Source: a virus. Taken from it: 34,653 bases of DNA. A model generated the notes under the pieces. It was not told the DNA's origin and did not search any database. It was given only the letters and a program-made list of their open reading frames with translations. Where the stretch lies: the IMG/VR virus record IMGVR_UViG_3300050821_001648, positions 1 to 34,653 of that record; one strand, given 5' to 3'. Position 1 is the stretch's first letter, and the number at the start of each line of letters is the position of its first letter. Below are positions 1 to 6,497 of this stretch, piece after piece. The position numbers were made by a program, and so were the translations under genes.

Positions 1-705
1 GGCCAGAGCCCATACCTCGACTTTGGCGCTATCATGTTCAAGCGCCCTATCAGCAAAGACAACAACGCGGAATATATACCTTCAAAATCAGGGGTATTGG
101 GATGCGGCTTCCAGTGCGGCCCAAGTACCTTTAACCTCAAGTTCCTTGGCAACGCAGACTTGGAAACCTCTGAGTTGGTAGTTGAGACTTACCGCAAGGA
201 GTGGGCGCCGAAGGTGCCGCCGCTCTGGTACGCGCTCCACCGGGAGAGTTTGAAAGCGGTCGAGAATGTTAAGGCTACCGAAGCTTATGGCATTGTCTTC
301 AAACCGGAAGGTGAATGGCTGACGGCGACGCTGCCGAACCAGTGGCAGAAGCTTTGGTACTATGCGCCGCGCATAGGTATCGACCGTTTTGGCGAGCCCT
401 GCTGGCAGTCGATGCAGTCGAAGCAGGGCAAGTGGATACCCGTCGATATGTACGGTGGCCTTGAGACCGAGAACGTGGTCCAGGCGCTCGCCCGTGGGCT
501 CATGTGCGCCGCCATGTTGCGCCTTGAAGCTGCCGGCTTCCCGGTTGTGCTGACGGTTCATGACGAGATCGTTTGTGAAGTTCCAGAGGACTTGACAGAC
601 CTGAAAACATTTGAGACTATCATGGCTCAGCCGACGGCTTGGTCCGAGGCTATGGGCATACCGATCGCAGTGGAGGCGTGGGCCGGAGGGCGCTACAAAA
701 AATAA
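1..705 (+). CDS. DNA polymerase family A, C-terminal part (partial at left edge)
   Basis: The reading frame is open from base 1, so the true start lies outside the window and the first ATG at 34 is internal. The C-terminal palm and fingers of a phage family A DNA polymerase (T7 gp5/Pol I superfamily) can be seen. A motif B-like segment, SKSGVLGCGFQCG, lies near nt 85-125 and matches the phage pattern K-x3-LGxGxxxG. The catalytic motif C, VHDE, is encoded at nt 556-567. A WLTATLPNQWQKLWYYAP stretch, typical of phage polymerases, lies between them. Motif A and any 3'-5' exonuclease domain would be upstream. It presumably copies the phage genome. It leads the plus-strand replication/lysis block and is followed after 20 nt by the next gene. 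The family assignment is firm. Confidence 0.93.
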   Translation, partial: GQSPYLDFGAIMFKRPISKDNNAEYIPSKSGVLGCGFQCGPSTFNLKFLGNADLETSELVVETYRKEWAPKVPPLWYALHRESLKAVENVKATEAYGIVFKPEGEWLTATLPNQWQKLWYYAPRIGIDRFGEPCWQSMQSKQGKWIPVDMYGGLETENVVQALARGLMCAAMLRLEAAGFPVVLTVHDEIVCEVPEDLTDLKTFETIMAQPTAWSEAMGIPIAVEAWAGGRYKK

Positions 706-725
706 TGCCAGCATAGGAGTTAAGA

Positions 726-908
726 GTGGAACCAGATATCGAAAGTAAGGATTGTCCGACGTGCAATGGTTCAGGCGAATGTCCTGACTGCCACGGGTCG
801 GGCTGCGATACATGTCCGCATTGCGGCGGTGAAACTCTGGACTGCGACCGCTGTTCAGGGAGTGGCTGTTGCGATGATTGCGACGGCTCAGGCGAGGTCG
901 ATGAATAA
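726..908 (+). CDS. small cysteine-rich protein with DnaJ-type CxxCxGxG zinc-finger motifs
   Basis: A 60-residue protein starting at GTG 726, behind an AGGAG ribosome site at about 715-719. Almost the whole protein is made of cysteine pairs: CPTCNGSGEC, CPDCHGSGC, CPHCGGETLDC, CDRCSGSGC and CDDCDGSGE. Four have the CxxCxGxG form of the DnaJ/Hsp40 cysteine-rich domain, which binds two zinc ions. No J domain or substrate-binding domain is present, so it is not a chaperone of the usual kind. A zinc-binding adaptor or nucleic-acid-binding role is inference only. Its last codons (Glu-stop) are supplied by the first copy of a 22-bp direct repeat described separately. Confidence 0.8.
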   Translation: MEPDIESKDCPTCNGSGECPDCHGSGCDTCPHCGGETLDCDRCSGSGCCDDCDGSGEVDE

Positions 909-922
909 CCGAGCGCGAGGTA
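901..922 (+). repeat. 22-bp direct repeat, copy 1
   Basis: Identical over 22 bp to 1194-1215. It begins ATGAATAACCGAGCGCG. Here it supplies the final Glu-stop of the cysteine-rich gene and, about 7 nt before the next ATG at 929, a GCGAGG ribosome-site-like stretch. It also reads as the first seven codons (MNNRARG) of the downstream nuclease, out of place. Confidence 0.9.
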
Positions 923-928
923 CAAGAA

Positions 929-1201
929 ATGATACGAGTGACCGTAGAACTCTTGTCTGCTAATACGTTAGAAACGACCGAGCTTGCTCGAATGTATATT
1001 TGCAACGAGGGCGGATCACATACCCGTGGTGACTATGGGGTATATGTTCTCCGAGGCCGAAGTGCAGAGCAGCTTGACCGCTCCTGGCACCAGCAGAGTT
1101 ATACGCATACGGGCAAGGTCACTGGACATGCTCGACTTTCTGAGCATATCTGGAACCTTGTCGGGAAGGCGCTCAACGCGGCGGGCTACAAGCATGAATA
1201 A
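929..1201 (+). CDS. hypothetical protein between two copies of a direct repeat
   Basis: A 90-residue protein of no recognised family. It has an N-terminal beta-like stretch (MIRVTVELLSANTLETTELARMY) and a helical C terminus (LSEHIWNLVGKALNAAGYKHE). The first half is moderately acidic and the middle contains RGDYGVYVLRGRSAEQL. The start ATG 929 follows a GCGAGG stretch contributed by the repeat. Its last residues, His-Glu-stop, lie inside the second repeat copy, so it overlaps the following nuclease gene by 8 nt. The arrangement suggests an inserted cassette gene. Function unknown. Confidence 0.75.
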   Translation: MIRVTVELLSANTLETTELARMYICNEGGSHTRGDYGVYVLRGRSAEQLDRSWHQQSYTHTGKVTGHARLSEHIWNLVGKALNAAGYKHE

Positions 1202-1215
1202 CCGAGCGCGAGGTA
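1194..1215 (+). repeat. 22-bp direct repeat, copy 2
   Basis: Identical to 901-922. This copy contains the real start codon of the nuclease gene (ATG 1194, MNNRARG) and the stop codon of the preceding small gene. The two copies are 293 bp apart and enclose exactly one gene. Confidence 0.9.
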
Positions 1216-1544
1216 TCCGTGGCGAGCTTGAGTTCCGCAACTTCCTGCGCGAGCACGGGTTCGAGGCGCGGCGCGGCCAGCAGTTCGCGGGCGGCGGCGA
1301 CAGCCCTGATGTCGTCCATGACGTGCCAAAATGTCACTTCGAGGTCAAACGTACCAATGCCCTTCGTATTCGGGAAGCTCTGGAACAGGCTCACCGAGAC
1401 GCAGCGCCAGGAGATACGCCAGTGGTGGCGTGGCGACGTGACGCTGACCCCGGCAAGAAAGCGCCGCCGTGGGTAGCCATCCTCGACATGGATGATTATT
1501 TGCTCTTAGTACGCGAGCTAAACGTTCTGAAAGGTCTGCTCTAG
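1194..1544 (+). CDS. PD-(D/E)XK nuclease, Holliday junction resolvase-like
   Basis: A 116-residue protein. The frame is open further upstream, but ATG 1194 is preferred because the conserved fold starts at once (RGELEFRNFLREHGFEARRG) and an earlier start would run far into the preceding gene. The PD-(D/E)XK core is clear: Glu11/Glu13 in helix 1, a glycine-rich turn, Asp39 (SPDVV), then Glu50-Val-Lys52. This order matches archaeal HJR-type resolvases and the small resolvase-like nucleases of many podoviruses. The likely role is cleaving branched DNA during replication or before packaging. The stop TAG shares one base with the GTG start of the next gene, suggesting coupled translation. Residues through the core are intact. 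Confidence 0.82.
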   Translation: MNNRARGIRGELEFRNFLREHGFEARRGQQFAGGGDSPDVVHDVPKCHFEVKRTNALRIREALEQAHRDAAPGDTPVVAWRRDADPGKKAPPWVAILDMDDYLLLVRELNVLKGLL

Positions 1545-2662
1545 TGGCAACGCAACGGATCGGTGAAAGCCGAGAAGACTTCCTTGAGCGTGAACGCCAA
1601 CGGTGGCACGCGCGGAAGCGTGTTGTAAATTCCGCTACCGGAGCGGAAAGTACGACATGGGTGCCCGAGCGGGAGGGTTATGAGCCACTGATTGGGGGCC
1701 AACTTGCTCGGCGTTCAACTCTGGTGGATGACGAAGGGAAGGTCGTTCAGCAATGGGTGATCGAGAAGCCCGAGGAAAAGGCGCGGCAGGCCGCGCTCGA
1801 AGCGGTCCTTGCTGCGTTTAAACAGGACCACGTACCGTTCCCGCCGATCCCGGCGCCGATGCCCGATGTCTTCGAGGGGAAAGACCTTCTGACTGGATAC
1901 CCCATCGGGGATCATCACATGGGGATGCTGGCTTGGTGGCGCGAAGTCGGGCAGAGCTACGACCTGGACATCGGCGAGACCTTGCTGCTACAAGCCGTTG
2001 ACCATCTGGTTGAACGCAGCGAGCCGGCACGATACGCCCTGGTGGCGTCGCTTGGTGACTTCTTCCATTACGACAGCATGAACTCCGTGACGCCCGAGCA
2101 CGGGAACATCCTTGACGCTGATGGCCGCGCCGCCAAGATGGTGCGAGCCGGTGCCCGAGCCCTGATGCGAACGATCGAGCGCGCCGCGGAGAAGCACCAG
2201 TTCGTCCACGTCATATGCGAGGGAGGCAATCATGACCCATATTCAACTATATGGTTAATGGAGCTTCTGCGTATCCGCTATGAGAACAACCCGCGGATCA
2301 CGATCGACAACAACCCGAGCGCCTTCCATTACTACCGTTTCGGCGCCAACCTGATCGGCACCCATCACGGTGACAAGACCAAGCTCGACAAGCTGCCGCT
2401 GATCATGGCAACGGATCGCTCGGCTGATTGGGGCGAGACGACGCACCGGGTCTGGTGGACAGGTCATACCCACGACCATGCTCGCTACCCATACACGGGC
2501 TGCGATGTCGAAGTCTTTCCGATCCTGCCACCGCCAGACGCCTATGCACATTCGCATGGCTGGCGTAGCAAGCAGAAGATGATGTCGATCGTCTTCCATC
2601 GCGAAGACGGCGAGGTCTCGCGGTACACGTTCAAGCCATCAATGCTTGGAGGCCAGAAATGA
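1544..2662 (+). CDS. calcineurin-like metallophosphoesterase
   Basis: A 372-residue protein with a GTG start overlapping the previous stop by one base. After about 110 residues without recognisable motifs (charged, coiled near the N terminus) comes a complete metallophosphoesterase signature: IGDHH at 121-125, GD at 171-172, GNHD at 228-231, HHGD at 274-277 and GHTHDH at 307-312. These residues bind the two metal ions in phosphodiesterases of the Mre11/lambda-phosphatase superfamily. Phage proteins of this architecture are usually annotated only as DNA repair exonuclease-like or phosphoesterase. Position among replication genes favours a nucleic acid or nucleotide substrate, but this is inference. 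Confidence 0.87.
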   Translation: MATQRIGESREDFLERERQRWHARKRVVNSATGAESTTWVPEREGYEPLIGGQLARRSTLVDDEGKVVQQWVIEKPEEKARQAALEAVLAAFKQDHVPFPPIPAPMPDVFEGKDLLTGYPIGDHHMGMLAWWREVGQSYDLDIGETLLLQAVDHLVERSEPARYALVASLGDFFHYDSMNSVTPEHGNILDADGRAAKMVRAGARALMRTIERAAEKHQFVHVICEGGNHDPYSTIWLMELLRIRYENNPRITIDNNPSAFHYYRFGANLIGTHHGDKTKLDKLPLIMATDRSADWGETTHRVWWTGHTHDHARYPYTGCDVEVFPILPPPDAYAHSHGWRSKQKMMSIVFHREDGEVSRYTFKPSMLGGQK

Positions 2663-2757
2663 CGTATCTTGCAGTAGGTTTTGGGTCCTGGTGCGGATTT
2701 CTATTAGGCGCGGGGGTCATGCTTGTTCTCTGTGCTTGGTCGGGCAGAAAGAGATGA
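2659..2757 (+). CDS. tiny single-span membrane protein
   Basis: A 32-codon frame that overlaps the previous gene by 4 nt (ATGA at 2659) and the next gene by another ATGA (2754-2757). The product is one hydrophobic segment (roughly residues 4-26, rich in Gly, Leu, Val) ending in a basic tail, SGRKR, as expected for an inner-membrane protein with a cytoplasmic C terminus. The perfect double overlap within a tightly coupled operon is the main evidence that it is expressed. Function unknown. Confidence 0.6.
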   Translation: MTYLAVGFGSWCGFLLGAGVMLVLCAWSGRKR

Positions 2758-3200
2758 AAATCTACCTCGTGGGGTCTCTGAAGGACCCTGATTTTCCCGA
2801 CGTAGCTGAACGGCTGCGCGAGGAAGGTCATGAAGTCTTCGACGATTGGCGCGGCGGTGGCCACGATGGCGATCACCGATGGCGCATGTACGAGATAACC
2901 GAGCGCGGCCGGAACTATGTCAAGGCTCTGGCGGCGCCGTTCGCGACCAACAATTTCGAGTTCGACAAGAAGCATCTCGATTGGTGTGAGGTCGCTATTG
3001 CTGTCTGCAAGGAAGGCAAGTTACCCGGCCGCAGTTCGGTCGCCGAGCTTACCTATGTGCGCTGGGGCCGGGGTCGGCCGACCTATATCCTGCTCAACGG
3101 CGAACCCGAGGAATGGGACCTGATGTTGCCCTTGACAGCACACGGGTTCTTTTATACGATCGATGAACTGATCGAGCAGTTGAAAGAGGATGCGAAATGA
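2754..3200 (+). CDS. nucleoside 2-deoxyribosyltransferase-like protein
   Basis: A 148-residue protein. ATG 2754 is chosen over an upstream start at 2646 because the fold begins with MKIYLVGSLKDP and the 5' part of the longer frame overlaps other genes. The N-terminal beta strand plus GSL loop, a helix (FPDVAERLREEGHEVFDDW), an acidic middle (FDKKHLDWCEVAIAV) and the SSVAELTYVRWGRGRPTYILL segment fit the Rossmann-like nucleoside 2-deoxyribosyltransferase superfamily, where the glutamate in the last helix is the usual nucleophile. It may salvage or exchange bases on deoxynucleosides for phage DNA synthesis. The exact substrate cannot be read from the sequence. Confidence 0.7.
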   Translation: MKIYLVGSLKDPDFPDVAERLREEGHEVFDDWRGGGHDGDHRWRMYEITERGRNYVKALAAPFATNNFEFDKKHLDWCEVAIAVCKEGKLPGRSSVAELTYVRWGRGRPTYILLNGEPEEWDLMLPLTAHGFFYTIDELIEQLKEDAK

Positions 3201-3565
3201 GCCCTGATGAAACGTTCAACCCGGTCACGCGGCCGAAGCACTACGTCGCAAAGAACGGCCTCGAAGCGATTGATTGCATTCAGGCGTTCGCCGGCCAGAA
3301 CTATCTTCGCGGCACGGCTCTGAAGTACCTGCTTCGTGCTGGCAACAAGGACGATTTGAAGCAGGATTTGGAGAAGGCGGTCTGGTACATTCAGCGGGAG
3401 ATTGCAGGGTTGAAGGCTTCTCGCCGCCCCGGCTTCGATGTCATTGCCGACCATCAAGATGAACGGCCTAAGACCACGGCGTTCAGCCCTTGCTCCGACT
3501 GCCGCTCGCCATCCAGTTGCGAGTTCGAGGGCGCTTGTCTCGGGCATAGACCTCCCCATCTATGA
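3197..3565 (+). CDS. DUF3310 family protein (T7 gp1.7-like)
   Basis: A 122-residue protein starting in an ATGA overlap with the previous gene. The N-terminal 75 residues carry the DUF3310 signature: RPKHYVAKNGLEAIDCIQAF, then YLRGTALKYLLRAGNKD, then DLEKAVWYIQREI. This family includes T7 gp1.7, reported as a nucleotide kinase. The C-terminal 45 residues are not part of the family and contain three cysteines (PCSDCRSPSSCEFEGAC), perhaps a small metal site. Nucleotide metabolism is the reasonable expectation given the deoxyribosyltransferase-like neighbour. Confidence 0.82.
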   Translation: MSPDETFNPVTRPKHYVAKNGLEAIDCIQAFAGQNYLRGTALKYLLRAGNKDDLKQDLEKAVWYIQREIAGLKASRRPGFDVIADHQDERPKTTAFSPCSDCRSPSSCEFEGACLGHRPPHL

Positions 3566-3568
3566 GGT

Positions 3569-3796
3569 ATGGACGCCGTAAGCTCGTTTGACTGGATCAG
3601 GTGGGTAGACGTGCCGGTGCTCATCGGCATGGCCGCGTGGCTCATGCGCCATGCTATTTATGATCATCAGGTCGAGGTCGAGATCAAGTCCAAGATCGCC
3701 AACCTTGAGGGCGCCGTGGAAGGGCTCGAAGGCATTCAAACGCTTCTTCTCAAAAAGGAACTAGGAGTTCAGGATGACGGATGTAACGCAGACTGA
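3569..3796 (+). CDS. small membrane protein with coiled coil, lysis-region
   Basis: A 75-residue protein with one predicted membrane span (about residues 12-27, VDVPVLIGMAAWLM) followed by a heptad-like region (VEVEIKSKIANLEGAVEGLEGIQTLLLKKEL). It overlaps the 5' end of the holin candidate by 23 nt. The GAGG before ATG 3569 is very close to the start, so initiation may depend on coupling to the upstream gene. Topology and position recall i-spanins or holin partners, but a spanin would normally have a longer periplasmic coiled coil. The role in lysis is inference. Confidence 0.65.
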   Translation: MDAVSSFDWIRWVDVPVLIGMAAWLMRHAIYDHQVEVEIKSKIANLEGAVEGLEGIQTLLLKKELGVQDDGCNAD

Positions 3797-4073
3797 TCCC
3801 GTAAACGACGCGGCGGAAGTCGCACTGTTGCGACAGCAACTCGCGGCCCTGCAAGCCCAGGTCGATAAGCCCGGTGTGCTGGCTGTGACCGGATCGTGGC
3901 TGGCCAAGTGGCATCCAGTGATCCTCGGTGCCGCTATGGCGACGGTGCCGCCGCTGCTCAACTACCTTGGCACTGTGCCCTGGGAGACCCTTGGCGTCTC
4001 GCCGTCAGCCGCGGCGATCATCGGTGTGGTGATCGTTACCCTGCGCTCGACGACCTTGGCAGTGCAGAAGTGA
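3774..4073 (+). CDS. holin candidate (two membrane spans)
   Basis: A 99-residue protein with a good AGGAG site 7 nt before ATG 3774. An N-terminal helical region (about 12-31, EVALLRQQLAALQAQV) is followed by two hydrophobic segments, near 47-66 and 79-94, ending in a short tail with TLRSTTLAVQK. Small size, two spans and a position immediately before the endolysin candidate, whose GTG start overlaps its stop, fit a class II holin that would open the inner membrane. No holin family motif was recognised, so the call rests on topology and context. Confidence 0.7.
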   Translation: MTDVTQTDPVNDAAEVALLRQQLAALQAQVDKPGVLAVTGSWLAKWHPVILGAAMATVPPLLNYLGTVPWETLGVSPSAAAIIGVVIVTLRSTTLAVQK

Positions 4074-4699
4074 CGGTCGCTCCGCTCGTCTATCCGGCAC
4101 AGGGCTACGACTGCTATGCAGGAACCCTAGCGCCGGCCACGCTTGCCAAGTCCTTCTCTGGTGGCGCCAAGTTTGTCGTCCATTACTACGGCGGCAGCCT
4201 GTCAAAGGACCTGACGGCCGCGAGCCTGAAGGCGACGACCGATGCCGGCATGTGGTGTGGCGCGGTCTATGAAGCTGGCGGCGATAGCGTACTGGCCTTT
4301 GGCAACGTTTATGGCAAGTTCGATGCCGCGAAGGCGCTCGCTCAAGCCAAGGCAGCCGGCCAACCGCTCGGCTCGGCGATCTACTTCGCGGTGGATTTCG
4401 GGCCGCTCGCGGCGCAGATCGAGCAGTTCATCGTGCCATACTTCCAAGCGCTCGCGCCGGTCGTGCGCGTCGAGGGCTACAAGGTCGGCGCTTATGCCTG
4501 CGGATCGGTGCTGACGGCGCTTGACACGCTGAAGCTGATCGACTATACGTGGCTCGCGGGTGCTATGGGATGGCCGGGAAGCCGGGGATACCAGGGCGCC
4601 AACATGGTACAGGGATCGTCGCCCAAGGACATTTACGGGCTGGGGTTCCAGGTCGATCCCGACACCGCCTATAGCGAGGCCGGGCTGTTTCATCTTTAA
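4070..4699 (+). CDS. endolysin candidate, DUF1906/glycoside hydrolase-like domain
   Basis: A 209-residue protein. GTG 4070 (overlap GTGA with the holin stop) is taken as start because conserved sequence begins just after it and longer frames cover the holin gene. The features fit the DUF1906 (Rv2525c-like, GH25-related TIM-barrel) family: GYDCYAG at 12-18, VVHYYGG, VYEAGGD around 67-72, YFAVDFGP at 105-112, VGAYACGSVL at 139-148 and YTWLAGAMGW. Acidic residues at Asp14, Glu68 and Asp109 sit at the ends of predicted strands, as in GH25-like active sites. No signal peptide is seen, so export would need the holin. Muramidase action is inferred from family and context. Confidence 0.78.
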   Translation: MTVAPLVYPAQGYDCYAGTLAPATLAKSFSGGAKFVVHYYGGSLSKDLTAASLKATTDAGMWCGAVYEAGGDSVLAFGNVYGKFDAAKALAQAKAAGQPLGSAIYFAVDFGPLAAQIEQFIVPYFQALAPVVRVEGYKVGAYACGSVLTALDTLKLIDYTWLAGAMGWPGSRGYQGANMVQGSSPKDIYGLGFQVDPDTAYSEAGLFHL

Positions 4700-4709
4700 G
4701 GAGGATCAG

Positions 4710-5102
4710 ATGCTTACCAAACTGCTTTCGAGTGTCGCTATTGCCGCCATGCTCGCCGCCTGTAACCCTTCGACCGACCCGGTGCTGAAGCTCGCGGCCA
4801 GCGATCTGCAAACCGCAACGGCGGTGGCGAATAGCCCCAATGTTCCGGCTACCGCCGCGGCGCCCAATGCCGTGGACCCGCAGGGCTACGCCTGCTGGGG
4901 TTCGCTGACGCCGGCTGTTGCCGCGCTTCAGAGTGGCACCCAGGTCGGGCTCGCCACGATGGTCGAGGTTGCGCGTGTCGCGATTATCCAGGTTCGCAGC
5001 AAAGGCTCGTGCGCGGGTCTGGCGGCGCCTCTCCTGTCGCAGCTTGCGCTTATCCCCGGCGCCGGCAATGCTATCGCTATGGCGGCGGCGAGCGTCCAGT
5101 GA
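4710..5102 (+). CDS. lipoprotein of unknown function, lysis region
   Basis: A 130-residue protein with the strongest ribosome site of the block (AAGGAGGA at 4698-4705, before ATG 4710). Residues 1-18 form a lipoprotein signal peptide with lipobox LAAC and acylated Cys18. The mature part is Ala-rich, has two cysteines (GYACWG and GSCAG) and ends in a hydrophobic stretch (LIPGAGNAIAMAAASVQ). Outer-membrane lipoproteins next to holin/endolysin genes are often o-spanins, but this one is longer and not proline-rich, so that is only one possibility. Its stop overlaps the next GTG start. Confidence 0.75.
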   Translation: MLTKLLSSVAIAAMLAACNPSTDPVLKLAASDLQTATAVANSPNVPATAAAPNAVDPQGYACWGSLTPAVAALQSGTQVGLATMVEVARVAIIQVRSKGSCAGLAAPLLSQLALIPGAGNAIAMAAASVQ

Positions 5103-5437
5103 GCGGACTTCTTGCTGTCGCCCTGGCTGCACTTCTGTTGCAGCCAGTCGGCGAGATTAAAGCGGGCGACGAGGGAGCCGTACCGTTTGCGTGCCACACT
5201 GCCGAAGACATCACGAACTTCGGTATCCTCGTGGACAACCGCGTGGACGGAACGGCCCTTATCAGCGCGGGCAACAGTTTGATCCTCGCTGGCCGGTGTG
5301 TGTACTTTCCGGTTCCCGAGCCGATTGAGTTCGAGGAAATCGTCCCGGCGCCTGACCTGTCGGAGCATGAGGTCTGGAAGGCCAAGATGCCGGATGGGTC
5401 CGAGTGGTTTATGCTGCATAAGGCGGCACAAACCTGA
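5099..5437 (+). CDS. secreted or periplasmic protein of unknown function
   Basis: A 112-residue protein from GTG 5099 (GTGA overlap with the lipoprotein gene). Residues 1-22 look like a cleavable signal peptide (SGLLAVALAALLLQPVGEIKA). Two cysteines (FACHTAED and GRCVYF) could form a disulfide in the periplasm. The rest is a mixed alpha/beta domain with an acidic segment (EPIEFEEIVPAPDLSEHE) and a C-terminal WKAKMPDGSEWFMLHKA. No family was recognised. The frame is open further upstream, but that part covers the lipoprotein gene. Confidence 0.7.
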   Translation: MSGLLAVALAALLLQPVGEIKAGDEGAVPFACHTAEDITNFGILVDNRVDGTALISAGNSLILAGRCVYFPVPEPIEFEEIVPAPDLSEHEVWKAKMPDGSEWFMLHKAAQT

Positions 5438-5922
5438 TGCCTGAGATCGAGTTCAGTTACGTCACTGAACCCGGAGTGGGGGCCGGCGTGATCCGCTGGT
5501 TCACCCACTCCGACTTCAGCCATGCCGAGGTTATCCTGCCTCGAAATAGCGGCCGATACGGCTCTCGAAGCGATCGGTGGCCGGGAGTAAGACGGCGAAC
5601 TTTGTACTACGCCACGTTCTCAAAAGACTGGCGCGTCATTGTGCCGGTAACGGCTGAGCAGGAAAAAGCATTTTATCATTTTCTTTATGAGCAATACGGA
5701 AAACCCTATGACAAGCTCGGGCTATTCTCGTCCTTCCTGTTTGACCGCCGGGTCTCCTGGCGCTCGGACCAAGCGTGGTGGTGCAGCGAACTTACAGCCG
5801 CGGCCAAGGAATATGCGGGCATTGTGAAATTCCACACGCCGGCCAGTCGGATCACGCCGAATGATGACTTCCTTGTCACGGCGGCGATCCCTGGTGCGCG
5901 CATTGCGAGGGTGATCCCTTGA
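5437..5922 (+). CDS. YiiX/NlpC-P60-like papain-fold cysteine hydrolase
   Basis: A 161-residue protein with ATG overlapping the previous stop by one base. The pattern is that of circularly permuted NlpC/P60 (YiiX/YebB-like) enzymes: His29 in FSHAEVIL, then KPYDKLG, then the nucleophile Cys116 in AWWCSELTAAA. No signal peptide is seen. Such phage proteins are sometimes additional peptidoglycan or amide hydrolases, and sometimes act on lipid or protein substrates. With the DUF1906 gene four genes upstream, the block encodes two unrelated candidate hydrolases. The fold call is good; the substrate is open. Confidence 0.75.
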   Translation: MPEIEFSYVTEPGVGAGVIRWFTHSDFSHAEVILPRNSGRYGSRSDRWPGVRRRTLYYATFSKDWRVIVPVTAEQEKAFYHFLYEQYGKPYDKLGLFSSFLFDRRVSWRSDQAWWCSELTAAAKEYAGIVKFHTPASRITPNDDFLVTAAIPGARIARVIP

Positions 5923-6077
5923 CTGAGGACGAGCTTTCCGAAGCTATTGGTATCCTCGCGCGTTGGAAGCACCGCAAGGAACTGAAGCTAATTGCGTCGG
6001 AAATCTACTGGCTAAAGGTTCGGCTTGAAGACCTCGGCATTGTCTTGAACCGAGAGCCCGCCCCTCGTGTCGCCTGA
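5919..6077 (+). CDS. small helical protein, TTG start
   Basis: A 52-residue frame starting at TTG 5919 in a TTGA overlap with the previous stop. The product (TEDELSEAIGILARWKHRK, then IASEIYWLKVRLEDLG) is a continuous charged helix of coiled-coil character. It overlaps the next small gene by 11 nt. Evidence for expression is the overlap architecture and the protein-like composition. No family recognised. Confidence 0.55.
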   Translation: MTEDELSEAIGILARWKHRKELKLIASEIYWLKVRLEDLGIVLNREPAPRVA

Positions 6078-6216
6078 CGAAGCCTATCAGCCCGTTGAGT
6101 GGGTTTACCGGCATGGCACCGAGCTACTGGTGTTCATCGTACTGGTCGCCGCGGTCTTCGTGGCGTTGCTTGGGCTTGCTGCCGGCATTGACGATAAGCG
6201 AAAGCCACCGTACTAG
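6067..6216 (+). CDS. small single-span membrane protein
   Basis: A 49-residue frame from GTG 6067, last of the plus-strand block. It has a short acidic N terminus, one long hydrophobic segment (about residues 19-40, LLVFIVLVAAVFVALLGLAAG) and a basic C-terminal tail (DDKRKPPY). Its stop TAG lies in the CTAG tetranucleotide 6213-6216 that is also the stop of the converging gene. It could be a second holin, an antiholin or a spanin-type subunit; nothing in the sequence decides. Confidence 0.55.
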   Translation: MSPDEAYQPVEWVYRHGTELLVFIVLVAAVFVALLGLAAGIDDKRKPPY

Positions 6217-6497
6217 ACTGGCGCGGCGTTAGCGGTTACGCCATAGCTTGTAAGAGTTGTATGGAGCGCGGTCTGCTGTGTCTGCAAGGCGCCGGTGATA
6301 TCGGCGAGTAGCTGCGGAGAGGGCGAGGTTATCGTTACCGTGACCGGCGCGCTTCCCGCAGCGCCCGCAACTGGCGTGACCCCGATAGAAACAGAGAGTG
6401 AGACTTGCGGACTTGCAGCATTTACCAAGGCAGTAGCAACCGAGTTAAGCTGCGCCAAAGTAGCAGCCGCAGCCGGGATGTTAGTTTGAGAAGTCAT
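6213..6497 (-). CDS. small tail-region protein of unknown function
   Basis: A 94-residue protein at the distal (3') end of the minus-strand structural operon. It is rich in Ala, Thr, Ser and Val. It has an N-terminal helix (AAAATLAQLNSVATALVNAAS), a beta-like centre (VSLSVSIGVTPVAG and SAPVTVTITS) and a C-terminal helix (QLLADITGALQTQQTALHTTLTSYG). The start overlaps the stop of the fibre gene by 4 nt. A small fibre-associated or chaperone role is possible from position only. It is not recognised as a known family. Confidence 0.65.
   Translation of the reverse strand: MTSQTNIPAAAATLAQLNSVATALVNAASPQVSLSVSIGVTPVAGAAGSAPVTVTITSPSPQLLADITGALQTQQTALHTTLTSYGVTANAAPV

Noticed and set aside
88-1005. 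Long minus-strand frame of 305 codons opposite the polymerase end
   Set aside because: It is antisense to clear genes and crosses three of them; its protein has no domain and an arginine/histidine-rich composition typical of shadow frames in GC-rich DNA.
2646-2753. Longer start for the deoxyribosyltransferase-like gene
   Set aside because: The added 36 residues are not protein-like and overlap the end of one gene and all of another small frame; the conserved strand begins at ATG 2754.
2895-2907. Third copy of the 22-bp repeat
   Set aside because: Only 13 bp match and it lies inside a coding region at a different context, so it may be chance.
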